The notes below the pieces were generated by a model. The model searched no databases. It had not been told where the DNA came from and saw only the letters and a list, made by a program, of their open reading frames with translations. Positions 26,494 to 33,745 of a DNA stretch of 64,000 nt are shown in pieces. Source of the DNA: Paenibacillus contaminans (lineage in GTDB: Bacteria; Bacillota; Bacilli; Paenibacillales; NBRC-103111); the NCBI RefSeq assembly GCF_003285015.1, contig NZ_QMFB01000012.1:221137-285136 (forward strand). Reading direction: 5' to 3'. Each line of letters opens with the position of its first letter. Position 1 is the first letter of the stretch. Position numbers and translations under genes: made by a program.

Positions 26494-27263
26494 TATTTAT
26501 CGCCCTCTAGCGCTTTGCGGTAATCCTCGCCGGATTTTTGCGCACTTACCTGTCCCCAAACTTCCGCGCTCAAATAACCAGGCTTGTACGTGTGATGGAC
26601 AATTTTAAGCGTATCGTACGCCGTCGCCGGGTTAGCGTTCCGGCCGTATGCTTGGAGTTGTCGATACTGCATCTGCGCGGCATTGTCGGCTAAACCCGGA
26701 ATTAGCGCTCCAAATTTATCGGCATCCTTGCCGGCTTCTGTTCGGATTTCAGGCATTCGCTGCAAGACGGCGGCTTTTTGCTCCGGACTAAGCACAGGGA
26801 TCGCAGATTCCAACATTTCCGCCACTACTGCGCCGTTACCGGTTGCCCGGAGTTCTAGAACGATGCTGTCAGCAAACTCGCGTGCTTCGTCCGTGACTTT
26901 AGCAATTTTAAACGCTTCCTGCGCCGCGATTAACTTTTGGGCCTTGTATTCAACTTCGTGTTCGGAGCGGATATCCTCGATACGATCGGCTAGAACCTTC
27001 TGTGCGTGGCATACCTGGATTTGTTTTTCAAGCGGTTCTAATACCACGTTTTCCTCTAACTGTTTGGCGTGCTTTCTGTACGCATCAACCGCGACATTAA
27101 CCTTTCGCCCGAACTCACTCAGCGTCGGATAATTAAACAGTACGGCTGCGCCCTCCGCTAGCATCGTATCCGCTAATTCGGGACGCACTAAATAAACCGC
27201 GTCCGCCTCAAATCGCCCGTCACCGTTCCCATAGAAACGAGTCATATATACTTGTTTATCCAT
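26493..27263 (-). CDS. phage protein of unknown function
   Basis: 256 aa. The N-terminus (RFEADAVYLVRPELADTMLAEG, in part) has the pattern of short phage structural-type modules, the middle is a long charged helix (about 60-150), and the end is soluble. Function unknown. It overlaps the upstream gene by 8 nt. Confidence 0.72.
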   Translation of the reverse strand: MDKQVYMTRFYGNGDGRFEADAVYLVRPELADTMLAEGAAVLFNYPTLSEFGRKVNVAVDAYRKHAKQLEENVVLEPLEKQIQVCHAQKVLADRIEDIRSEHEVEYKAQKLIAAQEAFKIAKVTDEAREFADSIVLELRATGNGAVVAEMLESAIPVLSPEQKAAVLQRMPEIRTEAGKDADKFGALIPGLADNAAQMQYRQLQAYGRNANPATAYDTLKIVHHTYKPGYLSAEVWGQVSAQKSGEDYRKALEGDK

Positions 27264-27447
27264 TCGTCACCTCTCCCGTCAGTCTTTTTATTTCTGCCGA
27301 CGCTTCTTCATAAAGCTTTTTATAGCTCGGCAATTCTGCGGCTCTTGCCTTTATTTCGGCCATTTCCTGATAGTGCTTTTTACGGCCAGCTGCAAGCCGT
27401 TCCTTAACGATACGATCAATCTCTGTTTGCTGTTCTGGCGTAAACAA
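27256..27447 (-). CDS. small coiled-coil phage protein
   Basis: 63 aa from TTG 27447, chosen because GGAGG is 7 nt upstream. FTPEQQTEIDRIVKERLA and the Lys/Glu-rich remainder predict one long helix, similar in style to phage scaffold N-termini. Assignment to a scaffold is only a guess because no capsid gene is seen. Confidence 0.65.
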   Translation of the reverse strand: MFTPEQQTEIDRIVKERLAAGRKKHYQEMAEIKARAAELPSYKKLYEEASAEIKRLTGEVTNG

Positions 27448-27472
27448 TAACGTGCCTCCTTGTTTGTGGAAC

Positions 27473-28276
27473 TTATTGGCCAACATAATCGGCTGGCTTT
27501 TTATCTGGATACGCTTGAAAATACGTATCAGTGTCGTTTATATACTGTCTGATAGTTACATTACGACTGCCTGGCGTTCGACCCTCAATTTCTAAGTCCC
27601 TTTCGCTGTACGAAAACACTTCGTCTACTGCCTCATCCGCAAGACCCGGAGCAAAAAGTCGAGGTGATTCTAGGAAAGCATTTGCCGATTCAAGAATCAT
27701 TCGTGCCTCGGCGACTTCGGGGGATTCAAATCCGGTTTTAAGCTGCTCAAATGTTCTGGCTAATTCCCCTTTGACACTAACGTCCGTTCCCGCAAGAGAG
27801 ATAATCGGTCCTGCAAAGTCTGCGTACTGTTCGCGGACAATGCTCGCCAAGTATGCGTCATCGATGCGGCTAATAAACTCACTAAATTTCCTCAATGCGG
27901 TGTCTTTACGCATAGATAGTAGAAGCTCCGTTTTCAACGTACGCATTTCGGACTCAAATCTCTCTAACTTTGTTTCGTCCGGCTTCTGTACGGTTTCATA
28001 AATCACACCTTCCGCTTCCCGGACTGCCTTTTTAAGATTAAGCACGTACTCCTGACGACGGGTGTGCGTTTGTTGTAAGAACTCAACTCCTCGCTTTGCT
28101 TTAGCCTGAGCTGTTTTTACGCTCTTCCCTTGCGCGGAGAGATTTTTGTCGCCTCTAATTTTCGAAAGTTCTTCCCTCATGCTGAATACCCTTTCTCGAA
28201 GGAATCCCATAGACGTACCTTTAATTTCATGTGCTTGTTGAAGATACTTTCGTGCATTTTCAATTTTCTTTGTCAT
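27473..28276 (-). CDS. phage protein of unknown function, helical
   Basis: 267 aa behind GGGGGA. Mostly charged helix (KTAQAKAKRGVEFLQQTH; KKAVREAEGVIYETV), then a mixed C-terminal part ending AYPDKKPADYVGQ. Not recognised. Confidence 0.7.
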   Translation of the reverse strand: MTKKIENARKYLQQAHEIKGTSMGFLRERVFSMREELSKIRGDKNLSAQGKSVKTAQAKAKRGVEFLQQTHTRRQEYVLNLKKAVREAEGVIYETVQKPDETKLERFESEMRTLKTELLLSMRKDTALRKFSEFISRIDDAYLASIVREQYADFAGPIISLAGTDVSVKGELARTFEQLKTGFESPEVAEARMILESANAFLESPRLFAPGLADEAVDEVFSYSERDLEIEGRTPGSRNVTIRQYINDTDTYFQAYPDKKPADYVGQ

Positions 28277-28332
28277 TTCTATTCCCCCAATATGTTGATT
28301 GTTTACTAGCGATTGATGGATGAAAAGAATCC

Positions 28333-28686
28333 CTACGATACCTCTACGTTAACGGCCCGTGTTTTCTTACCATCCTGACGTACATCAAACGCCACACGGT
28401 CGCCTTTTCTCAGCGACATGATTCCGGTCATTTGCAGGTCATCATAGTGAACAAAGACGTCGACTTCTCCGTCATCCGGACGGATAAACCCGTAATCGCG
28501 GTTTCTAAGATAAAGCGTAACTGTTCCGGTATATTTAGGCTTAACCTTCTGCATCTGTCCCGGCTTGCTCTGTTTTCTCGGTTTGTTGGGCTTGCGCGGA
28601 CTTGTCGCGATTGACGGCCCTAGGTCGAGCATATCGCCGGTCCCTTCGCCGCCGTCCCACGTTTTCGATTCATAAAATGTCCTCAT
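28333..28686 (-). CDS. cold-shock-domain protein
   Basis: 117 aa. A disordered basic N-terminal half (KPNKPRKQSKPGQMQKV) leads to a cold-shock/OB domain (about 52-117) with RNP-1-like YGFIRPDD and RNP-2-like VDVFVHYDDL. Such domains bind single-stranded nucleic acid. It may act as an RNA chaperone or antiterminator for the element. Confidence 0.8.
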   Translation of the reverse strand: MRTFYESKTWDGGEGTGDMLDLGPSIATSPRKPNKPRKQSKPGQMQKVKPKYTGTVTLYLRNRDYGFIRPDDGEVDVFVHYDDLQMTGIMSLRKGDRVAFDVRQDGKKTRAVNVEVS

Positions 28687-28701
28687 TGATGTATCCCCCT
28701 G

Positions 28702-28896
28702 TTATTTCCTTCTTCGTTTACCACGCGCATCACTAACGAGCGTCGGCAGGAGCCATAGCGCCCGTTCCTCGCTACAATCTTCACCGAGCCGGAAAGTAAG
28801 CGTCTGCCCGTCGGTAAGGACGACGCGGGCTATCTTCGTTTTGTCACCGACCGGATAGTCGCGGCCGGGTTCGCAGATCATAACGCGAGCAATCAA
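28702..28896 (-). CDS. small phage protein of unknown function
   Basis: 64 aa from TTG 28896, supported by GGAGGAG upstream and a TTGA overlap with the stop of the preceding gene. Sequence ends SDARGKRRRK. Not recognised. Confidence 0.6.
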   Translation of the reverse strand: MIARVMICEPGRDYPVGDKTKIARVVLTDGQTLTFRLGEDCSEERALWLLPTLVSDARGKRRRK

Positions 28897-29075
28897 CGGT
28901 GACTCCTCCTTATAACGACGTGTCGCAAATATCGGCAATCTTCGGCCGGATCGCGGAAACATTTACATTGCGGATTCGATTGATTCGTTAAGGCTGCCAT
29001 GATTGCGCATGTTTCGTCGTCCGGTCTGTACATGTCACAGTAAGTTGCGGCATCCTGGCGAGTTGCGTTACTCAT
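28893..29075 (-). CDS. 60-aa cysteine-rich phage protein
   Basis: Starts at ATG 29075, overlapping the stop of the upstream gene, and ends in TTGA that contains the next start. Cysteines at 13, 23, 37, 39 and 47 (CKCF, EDCRYL) suggest metal binding. Tight coupling on both sides supports a real gene. Confidence 0.6.
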   Translation of the reverse strand: MSNATRQDAATYCDMYRPDDETCAIMAALTNQSNPQCKCFRDPAEDCRYLRHVVIRRSHR

Positions 29076-29352
29076 CCGCTGATAGCTCCGCGCAGTACGC
29101 TTCGAACGCTTCCTTATCCGTTGAATAAACCGCGATACCGTCCGCGTCGAACCATTCGCACGAATCCCGCGCTTCAAATACGCCGGACCAAATCGCGTCG
29201 AGCGACGTTTCCGTTTCGGATACCGGCCACCGGCCAGTTTTATGTACGTATGGACTAGTAGGCGGATATATTCGGACAACATGCTCCGCAATCCCGTTTA
29301 CGTTCTCGATCGAGTGATTAACGCGCATACATCGTTCAAACTTCAGTTTCAT
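29068..29352 (-). CDS. phage protein of unknown function
   Basis: 94 aa, acidic, with several Trp residues (KTGRWPVSETETSLDAIW, CEWFDADG). The look is of a small phage adaptor-type protein; no family recognised. It heads a chain of three overlapping genes. Confidence 0.65.
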   Translation of the reverse strand: MKLKFERCMRVNHSIENVNGIAEHVVRIYPPTSPYVHKTGRWPVSETETSLDAIWSGVFEARDSCEWFDADGIAVYSTDKEAFEAYCAELSADE

Positions 29353-29476
29353 TCCGAAATCGTTCCCCGTGCGGATCGCTTGCGGTTAGCATCCGTCTCT
29401 TATTGGTTTGCCCGCGTGAAGCCCGACCGTTTTACGTCAGCTCGTAGGACGTTTTTGCGCAAAATAAAAAGCGCCT

Positions 29477-29701
29477 CTATAGCGCCAAGTTTGCCGAAGC
29501 TTTTGCGGCCGCGATCGCTTGCATGATCTCGTCGCCTGTTCCGTACGTCTGTGCAATCCGGATTCGCAAGTTACTCGTTACCGCGCGCCGGCCGTTCTCG
29601 ACATCGGATATTAACGCCTGACTAACACCGAGCTTTTTCGAAAACTCCGCCTGCGTCAATCCGTCCATAATCCGGATACCGCGTAGGCCTGTACCTTCCA
29701 T
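29477..29701 (-). CDS. XRE-family helix-turn-helix regulator
   Basis: 74 aa. A Cro/C1-type HTH spans about residues 8-62 (LTQAEFSKKLGVSQALISDVENG). A GCGC hairpin with a T run overlaps its stop and may be a terminator. It may regulate the genes downstream. Confidence 0.85.
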   Translation of the reverse strand: MEGTGLRGIRIMDGLTQAEFSKKLGVSQALISDVENGRRAVTSNLRIRIAQTYGTGDEIMQAIAAAKASANLAL

Positions 29702-29796
29702 TTATAACAAACCCCTTTCCTCATTTGATTTAACGCAAAATGGGGAAATAAAATACTTCCCCTGTCACCTATACCTTTTTGTCGCCACTTAAACCG

Positions 29797-30267
29797 TTAT
29801 TCACCGGCGGCATGTGCTCCCCTTTTCCGGTTGCCGTCCCCGTATGCTTCGTTCTGACTGCGTACAGTATCGATCAACTCCACGCCGTGTGGGACCTCAT
29901 ATTTCCACGCACGTTTCAACATTTCGTATTCATCGAGCCAAAACGGATATTCCAGCCACCATACGTAATACTCGTCACGCTTCGTCCGCTTCCTCACCTT
30001 ACCGGTCAATAGCGCTTTGTCCGCCCGCTGCTGCCGCTTTTGGAACGATTTAGCTCCCGTCTTACACTCGTCGCAACATGTCCGCTTGGTATTCCGCAGA
30101 CTGCTATCCCGCCACGGATAGCTGCAGAAATCACACCGTTTAACGCGCGGATCGGCCGGCGGTTCCGTCAAAAGTCTGCGGATGACGACGGCAGCTTCGT
30201 CACGCGATAAACCTTCGGTCAAAGTGCGGGCATATTCGAGCGCGCCGGCTCCTGGTGATTCGTTCAT
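29797..30267 (-). CDS. zinc-ribbon-like phage protein
   Basis: 156 aa. CDFC (about 45-48) and CCDEC (about 64-68) form a CxxC...CxxC metal site; a basic stretch (KSFQKRQQRADKALLTGKVRKR) and a Trp/Tyr-rich segment (YYVWWLEYPFWLDEYEM) follow. It probably binds nucleic acid. Its start overlaps the sigma-like gene by 4 nt (ATGA). Confidence 0.7.
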   Translation of the reverse strand: MNESPGAGALEYARTLTEGLSRDEAAVVIRRLLTEPPADPRVKRCDFCSYPWRDSSLRNTKRTCCDECKTGAKSFQKRQQRADKALLTGKVRKRTKRDEYYVWWLEYPFWLDEYEMLKRAWKYEVPHGVELIDTVRSQNEAYGDGNRKRGAHAAGE

Positions 30268-30995
30268 AACGCGGCCTCCTCGCCATATTCGATATACTTC
30301 CGCAATTTATCCGCCAACCGCTGACGAACGCGCTGTGCTTGTTTCCTATCTCGAAGTCCGACCGTATCCGCCATTTCTTGTAGCGTCGCTTCGGGGTCAG
30401 TCCGGAGATATTCGAAAAGTTTCCGCTCTTGTTCTGTCAAAGACGGTTCGGACGCCATTTCCTCGATCGTGGTCCGATCTATTACTTGTTTCTCCGTATT
30501 GTCCGACGCGGCCATTGCGTCGATTAAGAGCGCAGGCTGTCCATTGACTTTTATTACAGCATCATCAAGTCGCGCGACAAGGTGATTTATGGAGTATGTC
30601 TTCGACTTTGCCTTCCGAACAAGATCGACCGCCCGATAGTGGAACGCCTTAGAAAGCTGCTTCATAATATTGTCGCCGGTAAACTCACCTCGAGATAATC
30701 GCGCCATGAAGACCGCTATCACTGTATTAAATTCGGACCGAAAATCGTCTTCGTAAATCCGTAGCTTCCGATACCTGGCCGCATAACGTCGGGCCTTGCG
30801 GTCAAGTAATCGGTTTGATGACGGGTCCAGCGGATCGGTAATCCGTCTGACGAACGCTTCAAACTCGCTCATGTCGCCCTGTGTTTCTTGGAAATAGATG
30901 TTTGCATAATAGAAGGCGGCGTCTACTTCGTTCCTTACATCGTCTTGGAAAAAAGAGTCCGCAACTTCCTTCCCAACTTTAGTGAATAGCGACAT
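30264..30995 (-). CDS. sigma-70-like transcription factor of the element
   Basis: 243 aa from ATG 30995 (GGAGGG upstream). The middle (about 60-140, RYRKLRIYEDDFRSEFNTVI ... AFHYRAVDLVRKAK) resembles sigma region 2, and the C-terminus (about 185-235, SLTEQERKLFEYLRTDPEAT, LQEMADTVG) a sigma region 4/LuxR-type HTH. It likely directs transcription of the downstream operon. The link to ECF families is weak, so sigma activity is inferred. Confidence 0.6.
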   Translation of the reverse strand: MSLFTKVGKEVADSFFQDDVRNEVDAAFYYANIYFQETQGDMSEFEAFVRRITDPLDPSSNRLLDRKARRYAARYRKLRIYEDDFRSEFNTVIAVFMARLSRGEFTGDNIMKQLSKAFHYRAVDLVRKAKSKTYSINHLVARLDDAVIKVNGQPALLIDAMAASDNTEKQVIDRTTIEEMASEPSLTEQERKLFEYLRTDPEATLQEMADTVGLRDRKQAQRVRQRLADKLRKYIEYGEEAAL

Positions 30996-31108
30996 GTAAA
31001 CCCTCCGAAATTTAATAAAATATTTTCGAAATTTCTTCGATTTGCCTGCCACAAACACATATAAAATTACGATATATACTACGTAAGCCCATTTTGGGCC
31101 TCCGTACA

Positions 31109-31300
31109 CTACTCCGCCTTACAATCCGGCTTTTGATACCGTTCCATATCCGACCTTAATCGAACAGTACGACGGAATATGAAAACATTAAAACCGTCAC
31201 GACCGCCTGCGTCGTCCGAAACAACTTCGAATAATTCATGCCCATGATAAAGAAGCCAGCCCGCCATATACTTCGAGTGAATCCGAATTATCGGTTCCAA
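31109..31300 (-). CDS. DUF5659-like small protein
   Basis: 63 aa from TTG 31300 after GGAGGAG. The sequence IHSKYMAGWLLYHGHELFEV then NVFIFRRT matches my recollection of the DUF5659 pattern of phage proteins. Function unknown. Confidence 0.6.
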   Translation of the reverse strand: MEPIIRIHSKYMAGWLLYHGHELFEVVSDDAGGRDGFNVFIFRRTVRLRSDMERYQKPDCKAE

Positions 31301-31368
31301 TTCATCTCCTCCTTCATAGCCGATTAAAATAGTCGGAATTATACGTAACTTTGCCGAAAAATAGACCG

Positions 31369-31407
31369 CGCGGAGCCTCGCCGGTTAAGAACGAAACTTC
31401 CGCGCGT
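31369..31407 (-). terminator. terminator after the XRE regulator at 31419
   Basis: Reverse strand CGCGCGGA ... TCCGCGCG (8-bp outer stem, inner imperfect pairing) followed by GTCTATTTTTC. Confidence 0.65.
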
Positions 31408-31418
31408 TGAATCGGGTA

Positions 31419-31760
31419 CTAAACAACTCCGGCCTCGTCCGCCTGCCTTAAGTCTACTACCTCCAGCATCATTTCGTAGGCACTTTCGATAATGCGAGCC
31501 GAGCGTACCGGTTCCCCGTTTTCAAAGCGCCGCAGGGTACTAGCCGCAATTCCAATCCGTTTCGCGGCATCGGATAATGTGATTTGATAAGTAATGCGGT
31601 CCTCTTGGAGTTGCCGACCGATCTCCGCCCAATCCAACTCGTTCGCGGTTATGAATTCGTCGCGGCTCAATCGTTCGCCCGCCTCCATACGGTCAGCCAA
31701 TCGCTTCCGCCGCGCTAATTCCGCCCGTAGTTCCTTCTTCGTCATCGTTTTCGTCGTCAT
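31419..31760 (-). CDS. XRE-family helix-turn-helix regulator
   Basis: 113 aa. A charged N-terminal helix (KKELRAELARRKRLADRM) precedes a Cro/C1-type HTH (about 55-100, ITLSDAAKRIGIAASTLRRF). GGGAG precedes the start. The LexA-like box at 31943 lies about 180 bp upstream on its transcript. Confidence 0.82.
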   Translation of the reverse strand: MTTKTMTKKELRAELARRKRLADRMEAGERLSRDEFITANELDWAEIGRQLQEDRITYQITLSDAAKRIGIAASTLRRFENGEPVRSARIIESAYEMMLEVVDLRQADEAGVV

Positions 31761-32337
31761 GGTATCGTCTCCCTCTTCGTTTGGATTGCGTCATCTTCAT
31801 CATCTGACGTCTTTCACTTACATAGACGCCGCTGTTTGCGATCTCGCACACTTTGGCGAAAAATCGTTCTTACTTTATTACACGAGACAATTCCCAATCT
31901 CGCACATTCCCTAAAATTATTTTTGAAATCATGAAACCAAACAGAACAAATGTTCGTACTATAGAGTATAGAAAACGTCAGACAGCGTTCGTTCCACCGT
32001 CTGACGCGTAGCCCGACATGTTGCCGCAAGCGAGCCGATTTGTTGAAACCGCTGGAATGTTAGCGCAAACCGGCAGTGTGAGACTAAACTGTCCGAGTAG
32101 CGATCCGGCTGCAACCGGCACGGACATTACGACAAGATCATTATTCGCGATCGATTTGGCGTGGTGCTGGCGGCTCAAAAGGGCATGGCGATGCGGACCG
32201 ATTGCCGTCGGTCTGCGTTACCCTCAAAATGTATGTAAAAACGGCTGTGACGCGTACACAGTCCGTAAAAGCGGCTAATCCGCGAGGGAAAACGTCCAAG
32301 GCGTCATCCCTTTCGGCCGGTTGCCGTCCGGCTCTCG
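31761..32337. other. 577-bp regulatory gap inside the element
   Basis: No reading frame with a ribosome-binding site. It holds a LexA-like box (31943-31956), a TATACT -10 on the reverse strand (31965-31970) and an inverted repeat CGTCAGAC/GTCTGACG (31976-31983 and 31999-32006). Confidence 0.5.
31943..31956. promoter_or_regulatory. LexA-like SOS box
   Basis: AGAACAAATGTTCG matches the Bacillales LexA palindrome CGAAC-N4-GTTCG at 9 of 10 fixed positions, with the central RNRY (AAAT) satisfied. It lies just downstream of a reverse-strand -10 (TATACT, 31965-31970). Confidence 0.55.
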
Positions 32338-32667
32338 TCAGGCGGAAAAAGTATCAACAAATTCGAAATCAATGTCCGCGCCCATCGGTATGAGAATCGT
32401 CATCAAAAAGTCAAATCCGGTCATCGCAGCAAGCCGGGCATAAATCCGCTCGATCACATCGTCAGCCCGGACATTAGTTGCGAGTATAAGCGAGTTTACC
32501 GGGTCCTCCGAATAGACGCGCTCCTTCTCCGTAGGGCTAACGCGAATCAGCCATAACACGCCACTATCGTCAATGTACATCGCGTGCCGGTCTTCTACTA
32601 GGTAACCCGGAACGAGCTGCCGGCGGTCTTCAAAAACGTCAATGTCGATGTGAATCCGTTTTAACAC
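32338..32667 (-). CDS. phage protein of unknown function
   Basis: 109 aa from GTG 32667 with AAGGAG upstream. Starts LKRIHIDIDVFEDRRQLVPG and ends with a hydrophobic/acidic stretch (IPMGADIDFEF). Not recognised. Overlaps the upstream gene by 7 nt. Confidence 0.62.
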   Translation of the reverse strand: MLKRIHIDIDVFEDRRQLVPGYLVEDRHAMYIDDSGVLWLIRVSPTEKERVYSEDPVNSLILATNVRADDVIERIYARLAAMTGFDFLMTILIPMGADIDFEFVDTFSA

Positions 32668-32849
32668 GTCGGCACGCTCCTTCCAGCCCGCAGGCGTTCG
32701 TTCATTGCGAGCTTGTACGCAAGCAGACGAGCAGGACGATTGGACGGCGGGACACGATCGGTACGGCCCCTAAGAAGATCGAAACGAGCGCGATTGTAGG
32801 CGTTGACTTTGCGCATGTACCACGCCATTCGGCGGACGTTACGGTTCAT
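32661..32849 (-). CDS. small basic phage protein
   Basis: 62 aa, strongly basic (14 Arg), beginning MNRNVRRMAWYMRKVNAYNR. It may bind nucleic acid. The ATG overlaps the stop of the 36-aa gene upstream (ATGA). Confidence 0.6.
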   Translation of the reverse strand: MNRNVRRMAWYMRKVNAYNRARFDLLRGRTDRVPPSNRPARLLAYKLAMNERLRAGRSVPTC

Positions 32850-32956
32850 TGCAGCGCACCACCAATCATGCCGCGCAGGAACTCGCCGGCGATAACTCCG
32901 AGTAGGCGCGCAAGAAGACGGCCGCGAGGCGTTTTACGACGTCTAGCTGACTGCAT
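32846..32956 (-). CDS. 36-aa basic peptide
   Basis: MQSARRRKTPRGRLLARLLG then VIAGEFLRGMIGGALQ. GGAGG lies 9 nt upstream and both ends overlap neighbouring genes (14 nt and ATGA), so it is probably translated. Amphipathic; function unknown. Confidence 0.55.
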   Translation of the reverse strand: MQSARRRKTPRGRLLARLLGVIAGEFLRGMIGGALQ

Positions 32957-33257
32957 CGAACGTCACCTCCCCACGCGTTAACACGAATCCGAGCGATAGC
33001 AACTGTTTCCGCGTGATAATGGCAAGGCCGGCGATCGGATCGTCAGCCAGTTCCGGCAGGATGCGGAAGAAGGCAGCGGGCAGGACGACGATTTGTTGAC
33101 GCAACTTCTTCGAATCGACTAGCGAAACGATATAGTTCTGGCTGCGGTGGTCGCGGTAATAACCGATTTGATGATGGTACGGAGTAAGCGTGACGGTGCC
33201 GATGTCAAACTGGCCGGTGGTGGCGTTGAATACGTCGACGGTGAACGTTTTTTGCAT
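32943..33257 (-). CDS. first gene of the leftward operon, unknown function
   Basis: 104 aa behind GGGAGGT. MQKTFTVDVFNATTGQFDIG and later RKQLLSLGFVLTRGEV; soluble. Placed where phages carry a Cro-like gene, but no HTH is seen. Its promoters overlap the operator repeats at 33323-33405. Confidence 0.65.
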   Translation of the reverse strand: MQKTFTVDVFNATTGQFDIGTVTLTPYHHQIGYYRDHRSQNYIVSLVDSKKLRQQIVVLPAAFFRILPELADDPIAGLAIITRKQLLSLGFVLTRGEVTFDAVS

Positions 33258-33322
33258 AGCGGAATACCTCCCGTTTATTGAAATAATTGCGACGTTTTGC
33301 TAAGATGAACGTATGAATAGCA

Positions 33323-33405
33323 ATGTCAGCATATCGAAATGTCAACATGTTGTGCATGGGTATATAATACACCCCTTTTGCATAACATGTCAACATATTG
33401 TGCAT
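33323..33405. promoter_or_regulatory. lysogeny-type operator repeats and leftward promoters
   Basis: ATGTCAACATGTTGTGCAT (33339-33357) and ATGTCAACATATTGTGCAT (33387-33405) differ by one base; a half copy ATGTCAGCATAT is at 33323-33334. Read leftward the repeats supply TTGACA -35 boxes: TTGACA-18-TATTAT (outer) and TTGACA-17-TGCTAT (inner). The repressor gene at 33425 is divergent. Confidence 0.75.
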
Positions 33406-33424
33406 TAATTTGTGGGGGAATTTT

Positions 33425-33637
33425 ATGCGTATTCGATGCAGGCTTGGAGATATAATGAAACAGCGCGGATTATCGAATAAGGACGTCGTAGAATTAACCG
33501 GTGTCAGCCGCAACACAATAACGTCACTAGCGGCTAATGCGACAAAACGGATTGATTACGATACCCTCGAAGGCCTATGCAGAGGACTCGGAGTATTTCC
33601 GGGCGACCTAATCGAATATATTCCGGACAATGACTAG
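33425..33637 (+). CDS. XRE-family (Cro/C1-type) repressor
   Basis: 70 aa from ATG 33425; GGGGGA is 5 nt upstream. Nearly the whole protein is an HTH (MRIRCRLGDIMKQRGLSNKD, VVELTGVSRNTITSLAANAT). It is divergent from the leftward operon and next to the repeated operators, so it is the likely lysogeny repressor. Confidence 0.85.
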   Translation: MRIRCRLGDIMKQRGLSNKDVVELTGVSRNTITSLAANATKRIDYDTLEGLCRGLGVFPGDLIEYIPDND

Positions 33638-33640
33638 TAG

Positions 33641-33667
33641 CCGCGTACCTTTTACGCGGTCTTTTTA
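33641..33667 (+). terminator. terminator of the repressor gene
   Basis: CCGCGTA-CCTTT-TACGCGG followed by TCTTTTT. Confidence 0.88.
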
Positions 33668-33683
33668 CTTTATTCTTATATTT

Positions 33684-33692
33684 TTATCCACA
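33684..33692 (+). promoter_or_regulatory. single DnaA box before the ATPase gene
   Basis: Perfect TTATCCACA. An extended -10 (TGATATAAT, about 33715-33723) for the ATPase gene follows about 25 bp later. Confidence 0.45.
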
Positions 33693-33745
33693 CACCGCCT
33701 CTTCAAGAATGTATGATATAATCGAAATAGAAGAGTTTACCAAAT

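Noticed and set aside
31978..32278. Overlapping frames on both strands in the element gap
   Set aside because: No ribosome-binding sites, and mutually exclusive; treated as regulatory DNA.
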